A stretch of 33,239 nt of DNA. It comes from Alphaproteobacteria bacterium. Lineage in GTDB: Bacteria > Pseudomonadota > Alphaproteobacteria > Caulobacterales > Hyphomonadaceae. Both the position numbers and the translations under genes were made by a program. Position 1 is the stretch's first letter, and each line of letters starts with the position of its first letter. A model generated the notes under the pieces. It saw nothing but the letters and a program-made list of their open reading frames with translations, did no database searches and was not told the origin of the DNA. The DNA lies in the NCBI GenBank assembly GCA_009909065.1, contig JAAANZ010000125.1, positions 1-33,239 of the forward strand, in the 5' to 3' direction. Below are positions 1-8,821 of the stretch, piece by piece.

Positions 1-2215
1 CTTCGCCTTCGCCGAGTGTTCGCGGGGAGTCGAAACCCACCCAGATGCCGACCACAAGGTCTGGCGAGAAACCGAAGAACAGCGCATCCTTGTAGTCATT
101 CGTGGTGCCGGTCTTGCCTGCCAGTGGCTTGCCGACGCGGCGCGCGACGCGCCCTGTCCCGCGCTCGATCACGCCTTCGAGCATGTGCACGGTCTGGTAG
201 GCCACGATGGGGTCGAGCACCTGGGCGCGAGGGTCGTCCAGTTCGGGCGGCGGGCCTCCGTCCCAGGCCTCGGCATTGCAGCCGGTGCATTCACGCGGGT
301 CGTTGGTGTAAAGCGTGTTGCCATGCCGGTCCTGAACCCGGTCCAGCAATGTGGGCGTGACGCGCTTGCCGCCATTGACCAGCGCCGCATAGCCCTTGGC
401 CATGTTCCAGGGCGAGGTTTCACCGGCGCCGAGCGCCATGGCCAGATAGGGGTCGAGCTCTTCATAGATGCCCAGCCTTGTGGCGAGATCGGTGACCGCC
501 TCCATGCCGATATCCTGGGCCATGCGCACGGTCATCAGGTTCCGGGATTTTTCCAGCCCGAGCCGGATCGTGGACAGGCCGTAGAAGCGCCCCTCGGCAT
601 AATTGCCCGGAGACCAGAAATCGTTTGCCTCGACATCGAACTCGACAAAGGGCGCGTCGAGCACCTTCGTTGCCGGCGTGTAGCCGTTTTCAAGCGCGGC
701 GGCGTAAACGAAGGGCTTGAAACTCGATCCGGGCTGGCGTTCGGCCTGGGTGACGCGGTTGAACGCGCTTTTCCAGAACGAGTAGCCCCCGGACATGGCG
801 AGGACACGCCCGGTATGGGGGTCGAGCGCGAGCAGCGAGCCTTCGACCTCGGGTACCTGGCGCAGGGCGGCCGTGCCGATGGGCCGGCCGGGTGTTTCGG
901 AGGCGTCGCCCTCGTCATTGCGGCCTGTTTCCGGTGGTGTGTCCGCTGTTTCACGCCGGAACGCGGCGAGGACGACATCGCCGGGCGCAAGGCCCGTCTC
1001 GCCGTTCTCGCGCTGGTAGGTTTCTGCGGCCCATTCGACATCTTCCTTGACCAGTGTGATCTCGGAATTGTCCGCCAGGCGCAAGGCGGCGGCCCCGTCA
1101 CGGCGCAGTTCGGTGACGAGCGCGGCCTCCCAGTCGCCATGGCCGGCGGGCAGGTCGAGATCACCCAGCTTGTCCACCGCATCGCCATCGAGCGCGATCG
1201 AGGTGAGTGGCCCGCGATAATCGTGGCGACGGTCATAACGCACCAGGCCCGCCTGGAGAGCATTCTGCGCGGCCAGTTGCAGTTTCGAATCGATGGTCGA
1301 GCGGATCGACAAGCCGCCCTGTTCGAGCGTCGTCTCGCCATATTCGTCGATAAGATCGCGGCGCAGTTCCTGGACGAAATAGGTGGCCGCCTCATATTCG
1401 GCGCCGCGCAGGCGCTTGACCGTGTTGAGCGGGCGCTCGCGGGCCGTCTCGGCCTCATCGGGCGAGATATAGCCGTCTTCCACCATGCGGCCGAGCACAT
1501 AGGAACGGCGCGCGAGCAGGCGTTCGGGCCGGCGGTACGGATTAACGGTTCCCGGCGCCTTGGCCAGGGATGCGAGTATCGCCGCCTCGGAAAGGTTAAG
1601 TTCGGTCAGTGACTTGCCGAAATAGTTCAGCGCTGCCGAGCCCACGCCATAAGCCCGCCCGCCAAGATAGATCTCGTTCAGGTAGAGCTCCATGATCCGT
1701 TCCTTGGTGAAGGCGCTTTCCAAGCGGCGGGCGAGGACAGCCTCCTTGATCTTGCGGACTATGGTCTGATCGCGGGTCAGAAGCATGTTCTTGACCACTT
1801 GCTGGGTGATGGTCGAGCCGCCCTGCAGGCCGCCCTCACCGGTGATCTTGTTGCGCGCGCTGTTGATGGCGCCGCGGGTCATGCCGACGAAATCGAGCCC
1901 CTCATGTTCGAAGAATTTCTTGTCCTCGGCGGAGACAAAGGCCTGGATCACGTGCGCGGGAATGGATTCATAGGGCACATAAACCCTGTGCTGCTCGGCG
2001 AATTCCGCAATCAGCGTGCCGTCGCCGGCATGGACCCGCGAGGTGATCGGCGGTTCATATTCTTCCAGCGTGGCAATCGTCGGCAGGTCGCGCGAGAGCG
2101 CTGCGACCACCGCGACAATGGCGATGATCCCGACGATTGCCAGTATAGTGAAGAAGATGAAAAGACGCCTGAACAGTTTCCAGGTGAAAAAACGCCGTTT
2201 TGCAGTCTCGGCCAT
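1..2215 (-). CDS. mrcA: Penicillin-binding protein 1A, bifunctional transglycosylase/transpeptidase (3' end beyond window)
   Basis: Inner-membrane peptidoglycan synthase that polymerises lipid II and crosslinks the strands. The ATG is at 2215 and the frame stays open to the window edge, giving about 738 residues of an expected 800 or more, so the C-terminus is missing. Residues 1-15 are basic and cytoplasmic, followed by a membrane anchor at about 18-40. The family 51 glycosyltransferase domain shows the catalytic Glu97 in SAEDKKFFEHEG and the GGSTITQQ motif near 132-139. The transpeptidase domain has the nucleophile Ser497 in PGSSFKPF, the SxN motif at Ser557 (KSRN) and the KTGT box at Lys701, followed by the VGIWVGFD segment typical of class A PBPs. 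All catalytic motifs are intact. It is transcribed away from the LysR gene, with about 300 bp between them. Confidence 0.96.
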   Translation of the reverse strand, partial: MAETAKRRFFTWKLFRRLFIFFTILAIVGIIAIVAVVAALSRDLPTIATLEEYEPPITSRVHAGDGTLIAEFAEQHRVYVPYESIPAHVIQAFVSAEDKKFFEHEGLDFVGMTRGAINSARNKITGEGGLQGGSTITQQVVKNMLLTRDQTIVRKIKEAVLARRLESAFTKERIMELYLNEIYLGGRAYGVGSAALNYFGKSLTELNLSEAAILASLAKAPGTVNPYRRPERLLARRSYVLGRMVEDGYISPDEAETARERPLNTVKRLRGAEYEAATYFVQELRRDLIDEYGETTLEQGGLSIRSTIDSKLQLAAQNALQAGLVRYDRRHDYRGPLTSIALDGDAVDKLGDLDLPAGHGDWEAALVTELRRDGAAALRLADNSEITLVKEDVEWAAETYQRENGETGLAPGDVVLAAFRRETADTPPETGRNDEGDASETPGRPIGTAALRQVPEVEGSLLALDPHTGRVLAMSGGYSFWKSAFNRVTQAERQPGSSFKPFVYAAALENGYTPATKVLDAPFVEFDVEANDFWSPGNYAEGRFYGLSTIRLGLEKSRNLMTVRMAQDIGMEAVTDLATRLGIYEELDPYLAMALGAGETSPWNMAKGYAALVNGGKRVTPTLLDRVQDRHGNTLYTNDPRECTGCNAEAWDGGPPPELDDPRAQVLDPIVAYQTVHMLEGVIERGTGRVARRVGKPLAGKTGTTNDYKDALFFGFSPDLVVGIWVGFDSPRTLGEGE

Positions 2216-2522
2216 GTAGGGTCCCAGTCTTTTGTCCGGTCGGGCAACGCATGAGTGTGGATCGTCACTCAGGGCGCGACCCGCCGGTAAACAACAGAAT
2301 CGCATCTGTTTGTGACAACAGTAAGATGACGCGTGAGGCAGGGGAAGGCCGCAGTCGCACAAACCCGCCCGGCATGTTGCCGGCCCCGATCGCGCAGCGC
2401 CCTGTTCGGGCGCCATAAGGAAGCGCTTCCTCGCGAATGGCGCGCCGCCATTTCATCTGTGTCTGATCTGCAACGGAATCTCAACCTGTTGCCCTGATCT
2501 GTTCGGTTTGAAAGAACAGAGT
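2216..2522. promoter_or_regulatory. Divergent intergenic region between PBP1A and the LysR gene, with dyads
   Basis: No gene is seen in these 307 bases. They contain two direct copies of ACAACAG (2291-2297 and 2315-2321), a perfect 14-bp palindrome AGGAAGCGCTTCCT (2418-2431), and a dyad CTGTTC-N9-GAACAG (2499-2519) ending 3 bases before the LysR ATG. The last fits the T-N11-A pattern of LysR-type binding sites, so it may serve autoregulation. No confident -35/-10 pair was assigned. The assignments are inferred from symmetry alone. Confidence 0.45.
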
Positions 2523-3428
2523 ATGCTGAATTATAATCATCTGAGATATTTCTGGACGGTCGGGCGTGAGGGACGCCTGACAAGGGCGGCCGAGAAGCTG
2601 AACCTGTCGCAGTCGGCGCTCTCGGCGCAGATCCGGACGCTGGAACAGCGCCTCGGGCTGGACCTGTTCGAGCGCCGCGGCCGACGGCTGGTGCTCACGC
2701 CCGCCGGGCAGCTGGCCATGGATCATTGCGAGACGATCTTCTCGACCGGAGAGGCCATGCTGCGCCGGCTCAGCGATGACCAGGTGGGGCGCACGACGCT
2801 TCGTGTCGGTGCGCTGTCGACCCTGTCGCGCAATTTCCAGATCGAATTGCTCCGCCCCCTGCTGGCAAGTGCGAAAACCAGCGTGGTTGTCAGGTCCGGG
2901 ACCATGGCCGAGCTGTTATCCTCGCTGAAGGCCCACCGGCTGGATCTTGTCCTGGTCAACCAGGTGCCGCTGCGCGATTCGGCTACGGCATGGACGGCGC
3001 GGGTTCTGGACAAGCAGCCCGTGAGCCTGATCGGTTCGCCGCACAGGCTGAAGGGGCGAAGCGATTATCGGCGCCTGCTCTCCAGCGAACCGCTGATCCT
3101 GCCGACCGCCGACAGTGGCTATCGCAACGGGATCGACCTCATCGCCGAACAACTCGACACGCCCATGCAGGTCATTGCCGAAATCGACGACATGGCCATG
3201 CTGCGCCTGCTTGCGCGCGAGGATATCGGCCTGGCCGTCCTGCCGCCCGTGGTGGTGCGCGACGAGCTGGAAAGCGGGCGCCTGGTCGAGGCCTGCCGGC
3301 TGCCGGATGTGTCGGAAGTGTTTTCCGCGATCACGCTCAAGAGCGGGTTTCTGCCCCCGGCTGTGCGCCAGCTCCTGGAGCAGACAGACGCGGAATCCGG
3401 CCATAAATTCGATAATAACGAACAATAA
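2523..3428 (+). CDS. LysR-family transcriptional regulator, NhaR-like
   Basis: DNA-binding regulator of 301 residues, the normal LysR length. The N-terminal winged helix-turn-helix spans about residues 2-61, opening with NYNHLRYFWTVGREG, which resembles NhaR (the sodium-responsive activator of nhaA). The type 2 periplasmic-binding-like effector domain follows from about 90 to 290. ATG 2523 was chosen over an in-frame TTG at 2508 because it gives the family's usual MLNYNHL start. The Shine-Dalgarno match is weak and overlaps a CTGTTC/GAACAG dyad. The gene lies 78 bp upstream of, and co-directional with, a SbtA-type transporter and its PII-like partner, so it probably controls them in response to sodium, bicarbonate or pH. 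The effector is unknown. Confidence 0.9.
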   Translation: MLNYNHLRYFWTVGREGRLTRAAEKLNLSQSALSAQIRTLEQRLGLDLFERRGRRLVLTPAGQLAMDHCETIFSTGEAMLRRLSDDQVGRTTLRVGALSTLSRNFQIELLRPLLASAKTSVVVRSGTMAELLSSLKAHRLDLVLVNQVPLRDSATAWTARVLDKQPVSLIGSPHRLKGRSDYRRLLSSEPLILPTADSGYRNGIDLIAEQLDTPMQVIAEIDDMAMLRLLAREDIGLAVLPPVVVRDELESGRLVEACRLPDVSEVFSAITLKSGFLPPAVRQLLEQTDAESGHKFDNNEQ

Positions 3429-3506
3429 GCTCTCAATATTGTATTTTACCTCAGTAAGAGGCTGCGCTCATCTGGTCGGCAGACACAGGGCAAACGGAGC
3501 GCATTC

Positions 3507-4511
3507 ATGGACCTGGCAGCATCCTTCGCAGGAAGTTTCCTGTCGCAACTGCAATCGCCGACACTGGCATTCCTGATGGGCGGGATGCTGCTGGCGGCCA
3601 CGGGCAGCAAGCTCGCGATACCCGATGCGATCTACCGGTTCATCGTCTTTGTCCTCCTGATGGGCATCGGGCTTCATGGCGGCATGGAGATCCGCGAGGC
3701 CAATCTCGCCGCGCTGGCGCTGCCGGCGCTTCTGGCCGCGATTGTCGGATGTCTGTCGGTTCTCATCGGAGTTTTGACCCTGGCCCGCCTGCCGGGGATC
3801 CGGCGAGAGGATGCGCTTGCCACGTCCGGGCTTTTCGGGGCCGTCAGCGCCTCGACCCTGGCGGCGGCGATGATCGTTCTGGAAGAGCAGGGGATGGTAT
3901 TCGAGGCTTGGGCGCCGGCGCTCTATCCCTTCATGGACATTCCGGCGCTGGTTCTCGCCATCGTCCTGGCCGGCCTTCATGCCCACAAGGCCAACGGCCA
4001 TGACGGACAGGTGCGCGTGGGCCGCATCATTGCCGACAGTTTGCGCGGCTCGGCGCTTTCAGCCTTGCTCCTGGGCCTGCTGATCGGCCTGCTTGCCCGG
4101 CCCGAACGGGTCTATGAGGAATTCTACAGCCCGCTCTTTCGCGGCCTTCTCTCGGTCCTTCTTCTGATCATGGGGATGGAGGCCTGGACACGGCTGGCCG
4201 AGCTTCGCCGCGTGGCCCACTGGTATATGCTCTACGCGATCGCTGCGCCGATCACGCATGGGCTCATGGGTTTCGGCTTTGGCTGGATCGCCCATGAGGC
4301 CGTGGGACTCAGCCCCGGCGGCGTGGTCATCCTGGCCGTGATTGCCGCTTCCAATTCGGACATTTCCGGCCCGCCCACACTGCGCGCCGGCATACCCGGA
4401 GCCAATCCCTCGGCCTATATCGGCGCCTCGACCAGTCTCGGAACGCCGATCGCGATCGCCGTGGGCATCCCCTTGTTCATCGCGCTGGCCGGCCTCGTCT
4501 TCGGCCCCTGA
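3507..4511 (+). CDS. sbtA: SbtA-family sodium-dependent bicarbonate transporter
   Basis: Inner-membrane protein of 334 residues with about ten hydrophobic segments, in the SbtA family (formerly DUF897). Cyanobacterial SbtA imports bicarbonate with sodium. The recognisable C-terminal signature (about residues 280-330) contains ASNSDISGPPTLRAG, then NPSAYIGAST and GTPIAIAVGIPLF, all characteristic of SbtA. It is a little shorter than cyanobacterial SbtA (about 370), mainly in the central cytoplasmic loop. The ATG is preceded by CGGAG at a suitable distance. It is followed after 28 bp by an SbtB-like PII gene, the same pairing seen in cyanobacteria, which strongly supports the assignment. In a heterotroph the bicarbonate would feed anaplerotic or biosynthetic carboxylases; the substrate here is inferred. 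Confidence 0.87.
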   Translation: MDLAASFAGSFLSQLQSPTLAFLMGGMLLAATGSKLAIPDAIYRFIVFVLLMGIGLHGGMEIREANLAALALPALLAAIVGCLSVLIGVLTLARLPGIRREDALATSGLFGAVSASTLAAAMIVLEEQGMVFEAWAPALYPFMDIPALVLAIVLAGLHAHKANGHDGQVRVGRIIADSLRGSALSALLLGLLIGLLARPERVYEEFYSPLFRGLLSVLLLIMGMEAWTRLAELRRVAHWYMLYAIAAPITHGLMGFGFGWIAHEAVGLSPGGVVILAVIAASNSDISGPPTLRAGIPGANPSAYIGASTSLGTPIAIAVGIPLFIALAGLVFGP

Positions 4512-4539
4512 AACCGATCAGACTGACTGGAGAAACACC

Positions 4540-4854
4540 ATGTTCCACACCGCGACCAAGATCACGATCATTGCCGAACGCCTCTTGCAGGATGGGATCA
4601 TAAGCATCGTCGAAGCGGCCGGCGCGAAGGGCTACACGATTGTCGACGGAAGCGGGAAGGGCGAGCATTTCGTCCGTCCCGCAGAGCGCGCCGCCGTGGT
4701 GAGCGCCTTTTCGATCATACGTATCGAGGTGATCGTGAATGATGCCGAGCAGGCCCGCGACATCGCCCGGGACATTGCCGGGCGCTTTTTCAAGCAGTAT
4801 TCGGGGATCGTCTACCTCTCCGAGATCGAGGTTTTGAGACCGGAGCGCTTCTGA
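4540..4854 (+). CDS. sbtB: SbtB-like PII signalling protein
   Basis: Small 104-residue PII-fold protein. SbtB proteins are trimeric, bind adenine nucleotides (including cAMP in cyanobacteria), and gate SbtA at the membrane. Visible features are the first beta strand (residues 6-12), a T-loop region at about 37-54 beginning GSGKGEHFVRP, and the C-terminal FKQYSGIVYLSEIEVLRPERF stretch (first and last residues at about 84 and 104), which matches the SbtB ending. It lacks the extra C-terminal Cys-containing R-loop found in some SbtB proteins, so redox control of that kind is not expected. It sits 28 bp behind sbtA and is probably co-transcribed. The start has AGAAACACC upstream, with GGAG at 4529-4532 as the likely ribosome site. 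Confidence 0.85.
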   Translation: MFHTATKITIIAERLLQDGIISIVEAAGAKGYTIVDGSGKGEHFVRPAERAAVVSAFSIIRIEVIVNDAEQARDIARDIAGRFFKQYSGIVYLSEIEVLRPERF

Positions 4855-4990
4855 TGGCTCCGCAACGGAGATATCGACAATCGGGTGCCGGCATGAATTC
4901 TCCTGAACCCATGCCGGGCCCCATGGGCCGCGCGCCCGCCTGACGGCCGGATCGTGATATCCGGCCCAGCCTGGCGCGTGCGATGCCGGC
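4855..4990. terminator. Convergent intergenic region with hairpins, no T-tract
   Basis: Between sbtB (rightward) and the phosphatase gene (leftward) lie three inverted repeats: CTCCG-CAA-CGGAG, CCGGCAT/ATGCCGG (4888-4917, 16-nt loop) and GGCCGGAT-CGTGAT-ATCCGGCC (4945-4966, 8-bp arms). None is followed by a T-run on either strand, so they may block exonucleases or assist Rho-type termination rather than act as classic intrinsic terminators. Confidence 0.4.
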
Positions 4991-6133
4991 TCAGTTCAAC
5001 AGCCGCTTGCGCATCCGGGCGAGTTCGGTGTCGTCAACGCCGAGCTCTGACTGGATGAAGGCAACGACGCTGTCATGTTCCGCTTCGATCGCTTCGAAAG
5101 TGGCCTCGATATAGGCAGGCTCGGTGCGCATCAGCGGTTCGATCACCTCCGGCGGGAGCTGGGCGAAGAAGGCGTAGGGGCTGTCCGGATCGATTTCCTC
5201 GCGGCCCACCTCGAACTCCGCCATGAAATCAACGACCTTTTCGGACAGCGCATAATCGGCGACGACCGTCTCGCGCGGCACGCCCAGCGCCGAGAGAAGC
5301 AGGGCTGCCGCCACGCCCGTGCGGTCCTTGCCGGCCGAGCAGTTGAAGGTCAGGGGCAGGTCGCCATTGGCCAGCTGGTCGAACATTTCCGTATAGGCCG
5401 GGGCGTAGGTTTCGTGCATGCTGCGATAGGATTCAATGAACATGCTGCGCACCTGCGCACCGGTCACGTCAGGATCCATGAGCACTTCGGCGAAGGCGTT
5501 TGACATGTCTTCAGTTCCGGACGGGTCCGGGAAGGTGATGTATTCGATATCGCCGGCCCGCCAGTCGGTGGGCTCTTCCTCGCGTTCATCGGAGGCGCGG
5601 AAATCGCAGACGACGCTGATTCCGAGGTCCGACAGGTAATCATAATCGGCATCGGTCAGCCCATCCATGACGCCCGAGCGATAAACCGTGCCCCATTTCA
5701 CGCGCTGGCCGTCCGTGGTTTCGTAACCGCCGAGATCGCGGAAATTGCGCCCGCCCTCCAGGGGCAGGACGCGCGTGGATACCATGCGCGGCTCGCCGTT
5801 TTCAGGAACGAGGGTGAAATAATGCCGCGTCAGGTCATCATCATGCGTCCAGGTGAAGCTCGTGGCCGTGATGTCATCGCCAATGGGTTCGCCCTTGGCC
5901 CCGTCGGGCGATGTGGCGACGAAAATATCCACCGGCGTCCCGGCATCGCTGAGCGACCAGTCCAGGCTGTAGCGCCCGCTGGAACGCTCAAGCGAGACCG
6001 ATACGGTCTCCACCTCGGTCATGGGCGCGGTTTCGGACTCTTTGACCTCGGTCTCGCCACTCTCCTGGCCTGCACTGCAGGCGGAGACAATGAAGAGAAG
6101 GGCCAGCGTGCTGGCTCGGTTGAAAAGGGACAT
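4991..6133 (-). CDS. Lipoprotein tyrosine/phosphoinositide-type phosphatase (Y_phosphatase3 family)
   Basis: Secreted, lipid-anchored protein of 380 residues. The N-terminus is a type II signal peptide with lipobox VSAC (Cys19), followed by an acidic linker. Residues about 43-120 look like a fibronectin-type beta domain. The phosphatase domain starts at LPLEGGRNFRDLGGY (about 124-137), the hallmark of the PF13350 family that includes Listeria LipA and mycobacterial PtpB, and carries the P-loop CSAGKDRTG at 265-273 with nucleophile Cys265 and Arg271. The residue before the Cys is Asn rather than the common His. It lies 84 bp downstream of a TonB-dependent receptor gene on the same strand, so it probably removes phosphate from a ligand at the cell surface or in the periplasm before uptake. 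The substrate is unknown. Confidence 0.88.
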   Translation of the reverse strand: MSLFNRASTLALLFIVSACSAGQESGETEVKESETAPMTEVETVSVSLERSSGRYSLDWSLSDAGTPVDIFVATSPDGAKGEPIGDDITATSFTWTHDDDLTRHYFTLVPENGEPRMVSTRVLPLEGGRNFRDLGGYETTDGQRVKWGTVYRSGVMDGLTDADYDYLSDLGISVVCDFRASDEREEEPTDWRAGDIEYITFPDPSGTEDMSNAFAEVLMDPDVTGAQVRSMFIESYRSMHETYAPAYTEMFDQLANGDLPLTFNCSAGKDRTGVAAALLLSALGVPRETVVADYALSEKVVDFMAEFEVGREEIDPDSPYAFFAQLPPEVIEPLMRTEPAYIEATFEAIEAEHDSVVAFIQSELGVDDTELARMRKRLLN

Positions 6134-6217
6134 GGTATCTCCTTGGGTCCTGATGGAGTGTGATGCGGCGCCGGTCCGGGGAGCGGGCCGGCGCCGCGCT
6201 ACAGCGGCGTTCGATGC

Positions 6218-8737
6218 CTAGTAATCGACGCGCAGCCCGAAAAGCCAGCGCCGGCCATATCCCTCGACCTGATTGGGCGTCGCCGGCGTATCGATAAAGC
6301 GCACATCCGTCTCATCGGTCAGATTGTTCGCATTGGCAAAGACCGTGAAACGTGAACCGCCAAACTCCCAGGGCAGGTTGTAGCGCAGGGAGGCATCCAC
6401 GCGCTCCTGCTCGTCCCAGAACTCGCCGAGGCTGTCATTCTCCGTCGTTGACAGCCAGGCGTCCCGGTACTGGTAATTGATGCGCGCGGACAGGCCGAAT
6501 TTCTCGTAGAAGAGCGAGGCATTCCAGACCATGTCCGAAGTGCCCGGCAGGGAGAAACTCGTGCCGGAATTGGTTTCGAACTCGCTGTCGAGCAGGGTCA
6601 GGTTGGCGCTCGCGCCGAGGCCGTCAAACGGCTCGGGCAGAAAGTCTTCCGCGGTGCCGAGAAAGTTCGCTTCCAGGCCCGAAAGATGCCCGCCCTGGCC
6701 GTTGACGAAACCGACCAGCGTCCACTCCTCTCCCGCTGCGCTGTCGAGATAGAGGCCGCCATCGATCGTGGTCGAGTCGGCATAGATCACATCCTCGATA
6801 TTCCGGTAGAAAGCGCCCACGGAAACCAGGCTGGCCGGGGCATAATACCATTCCAGCGAGACATCGCCGCCCCAGGTCGTCTCCGCATCAAGCGTGGGGT
6901 TGCCGCCGGTCACGGTCTGATTGGTCGGATCGACCGAGGCCGACGCGCGAAGCTCGTTATAAGTCGGCCGTGACACGCCGGTGGAGGCCGAAAAGCGCAG
7001 CTTGACACTCTCGCGCAGATCGAAATTCAGGTGCGCGCTCGGCAGGACATTCACATAGTCATCGCTGACGGCGACATTGATGGCCGGGCCATCCGACGTG
7101 TAGTCCGTCGCCTCGACCCGCGCGCCATAGACGAGATTGCCGCCGTCGAATTGCGTCGTGGCCATGGCATAGGCGGCAAGAATGTCTTCCTCGATCGAAA
7201 TGAGCAGATCATCGCCGATATTGGCATCCAGCCCGCCAACCGCATCAGACCAGGCGCTGCGCACCGCATCATTTCGATAATAGGTGGCGCCGATCGAATT
7301 GTTGAAATCGGAATACCATTCCACGCCTGTCGCGAAGTCATCAATGTTCACCTCCGGTGGGAAGCCACCCACATCCTGGGCGAAGCTGTTGCCGGTCGCC
7401 TCACGCGTGTCGTACTGGACACCGGTCTTGACCGTCGTGGCGCGGCCGAACAGATCCATGTCGCGTTCTGCGTCCAGCTTCAGCTTGACGGCTTCGTTTT
7501 CCAGTCCCGCATCGATCAGCAGGCCGAGATTGGCCGCATATTCAAGGCCGTTGATGCTGCGCGGTGTCTCGGTGAACGCCTCGAACACGGTGACATCGGG
7601 CGCATTCACATTGGTCAGGTCATAGCCGGCCGCCACCGAGGCGCCGGCATTGAACGGGATCGGCAGGAAGGTGTTGTCCTCGGTCTCGGTATAGTTCAGC
7701 CGGCCTTCGACAAACCAGCCGCCAAGATCGAAATCGGCGCCCAGCGTCGTCGTCCAGGTCGAATTGTCATACTTGCCGTCTTCCAGGAGACGATTGACGA
7801 GGACGAGGGGCTGGTAGCCGGTTGCGCCCGGGACCACGGCGCCGCCGATCGCCTCCGCGCCGCCCGCAATGTCGAACACATACTGGTTGCGCTCTTCCTC
7901 ATCGACGAATTCGGTGAACAGCGTCGACACGAAGAGTCGATCGAACCGGCCGTCCGGGCGTGCTTCCAGCCGCCCGCCAAAGGCGCTGTCCTCGCGCTCG
8001 ACGAAATAGGAGCGGAAATCGAGCTCATTGACGATGAGCTCGCCGGCATCATCGAGCTCCAGGTCAAGCTCGCGATTGTCCGTGTTCTGGACACGCCGGT
8101 TATGGGAGCCGAAGACCACCCAGCCGAGCGTGTCGTTCGACCAGCTCACACGGCCATTATACTTGTTGACCGGGCCGCCACCGAGATCCTGCTCGCCATA
8201 GCCCGCCTCGGCCGATACGCTGAAGCCCTCGGCGTCAAACGGGCTGAATGTCCTGATATTGATGAAACCGGAAACGGCCTCGCCGGGCATGTCCGGGGTG
8301 ATGGCCTTGTTGGCCTCGACGGCCGAGGTGATGACCGAAGGAAAACTGTCGAAACGCGGAATCCGGCCATTCTGCGCACCGGGGACGTCTATCCCGTCAA
8401 AGGCGATGGCCGTGAAGCGGAAGGGGGCGCCGCGGAAATTGATATAGCGCGCCTGGCCCTGGTCGCGCTCAATGGCGAGACCCGGCAGGCGGCCCAGCGA
8501 ATCGGCCAGGTTCTGGTCGGGAAACCGCCCGATCGTGTCCGCCGAGATGATATCGACGACATTCGGCGCTTCGCGCTTGGCCTCGATGGCCGCAGCCTGG
8601 CTGTCTCGGATCGGTGTTCCGCTCACGATGACCGTTTCCTGCACAGCGGCTTTCTCTGTGTCCTGCGCCACCGCGACCGGCGCGGCCAGCATGGTGCTCG
8701 CCATAAGGATATTCAGTTTTCGGAACTTTGCAGACAT
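6218..8737 (-). CDS. TonB-dependent outer-membrane receptor (TonB-Xanth-Caul type)
   Basis: Outer-membrane transporter of 839 residues. A signal peptide (1-24, ending VAVAQ) is followed by a TonB-box-like ETVIVSG. The plug domain (about 55-175) includes RFPDQNLADSLGRLPG, typical of the Caulobacter/Xanthomonas subfamily that often imports carbohydrates and other complex ligands. The rest is a 22-strand barrel ending in an aromatic residue (LRVDY), as the outer-membrane assembly machinery requires. GAGGGG precedes the ATG. Downstream is the lipoprotein phosphatase; upstream and divergent is a double-TetR regulator. The ligand cannot be read from sequence; the neighbours suggest a phosphorylated compound. 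No SusD-like or inner-membrane transporter gene is adjacent. Confidence 0.94.
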   Translation of the reverse strand: MSAKFRKLNILMASTMLAAPVAVAQDTEKAAVQETVIVSGTPIRDSQAAAIEAKREAPNVVDIISADTIGRFPDQNLADSLGRLPGLAIERDQGQARYINFRGAPFRFTAIAFDGIDVPGAQNGRIPRFDSFPSVITSAVEANKAITPDMPGEAVSGFINIRTFSPFDAEGFSVSAEAGYGEQDLGGGPVNKYNGRVSWSNDTLGWVVFGSHNRRVQNTDNRELDLELDDAGELIVNELDFRSYFVEREDSAFGGRLEARPDGRFDRLFVSTLFTEFVDEEERNQYVFDIAGGAEAIGGAVVPGATGYQPLVLVNRLLEDGKYDNSTWTTTLGADFDLGGWFVEGRLNYTETEDNTFLPIPFNAGASVAAGYDLTNVNAPDVTVFEAFTETPRSINGLEYAANLGLLIDAGLENEAVKLKLDAERDMDLFGRATTVKTGVQYDTREATGNSFAQDVGGFPPEVNIDDFATGVEWYSDFNNSIGATYYRNDAVRSAWSDAVGGLDANIGDDLLISIEEDILAAYAMATTQFDGGNLVYGARVEATDYTSDGPAINVAVSDDYVNVLPSAHLNFDLRESVKLRFSASTGVSRPTYNELRASASVDPTNQTVTGGNPTLDAETTWGGDVSLEWYYAPASLVSVGAFYRNIEDVIYADSTTIDGGLYLDSAAGEEWTLVGFVNGQGGHLSGLEANFLGTAEDFLPEPFDGLGASANLTLLDSEFETNSGTSFSLPGTSDMVWNASLFYEKFGLSARINYQYRDAWLSTTENDSLGEFWDEQERVDASLRYNLPWEFGGSRFTVFANANNLTDETDVRFIDTPATPNQVEGYGRRWLFGLRVDY

Positions 8738-8789
8738 TGGGGACCCCTCTTCGGTGCTTGCCGTGAAGGTCCTTTAGGTTTTTAGAACA

Positions 8790-8817
8790 AATGTACCAAA
8801 TGAAGTATTCATGACAA
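8790..8817 (-). promoter_or_regulatory. Probable promoter of the TonB receptor-phosphatase unit
   Basis: Read on the minus strand, TTGTCA (8817-8812) and TACATT (8795-8790) are 16 bp apart, a good sigma-70-type match in a locally AT-rich segment. Transcription would start near 8783, leaving a leader of about 45 nt before the receptor ATG. It lies 4 bp from the edge of the operator-like dyad at 8822-8843. Confidence 0.5.
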
Positions 8818-8821
8818 ATGC

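Noticed and set aside
185-1612. Long rightward open frame opposite the PBP1A gene
   Set aside because: It is antisense to a gene with all catalytic motifs intact; long open antisense frames are expected at this GC content, and its product resembles nothing.
7031-8785. 584-codon rightward frame opposite the TonB receptor
   Set aside because: Shadow of the receptor coding frame; repetitive Ile/Gly/Arg composition with no domain signature.
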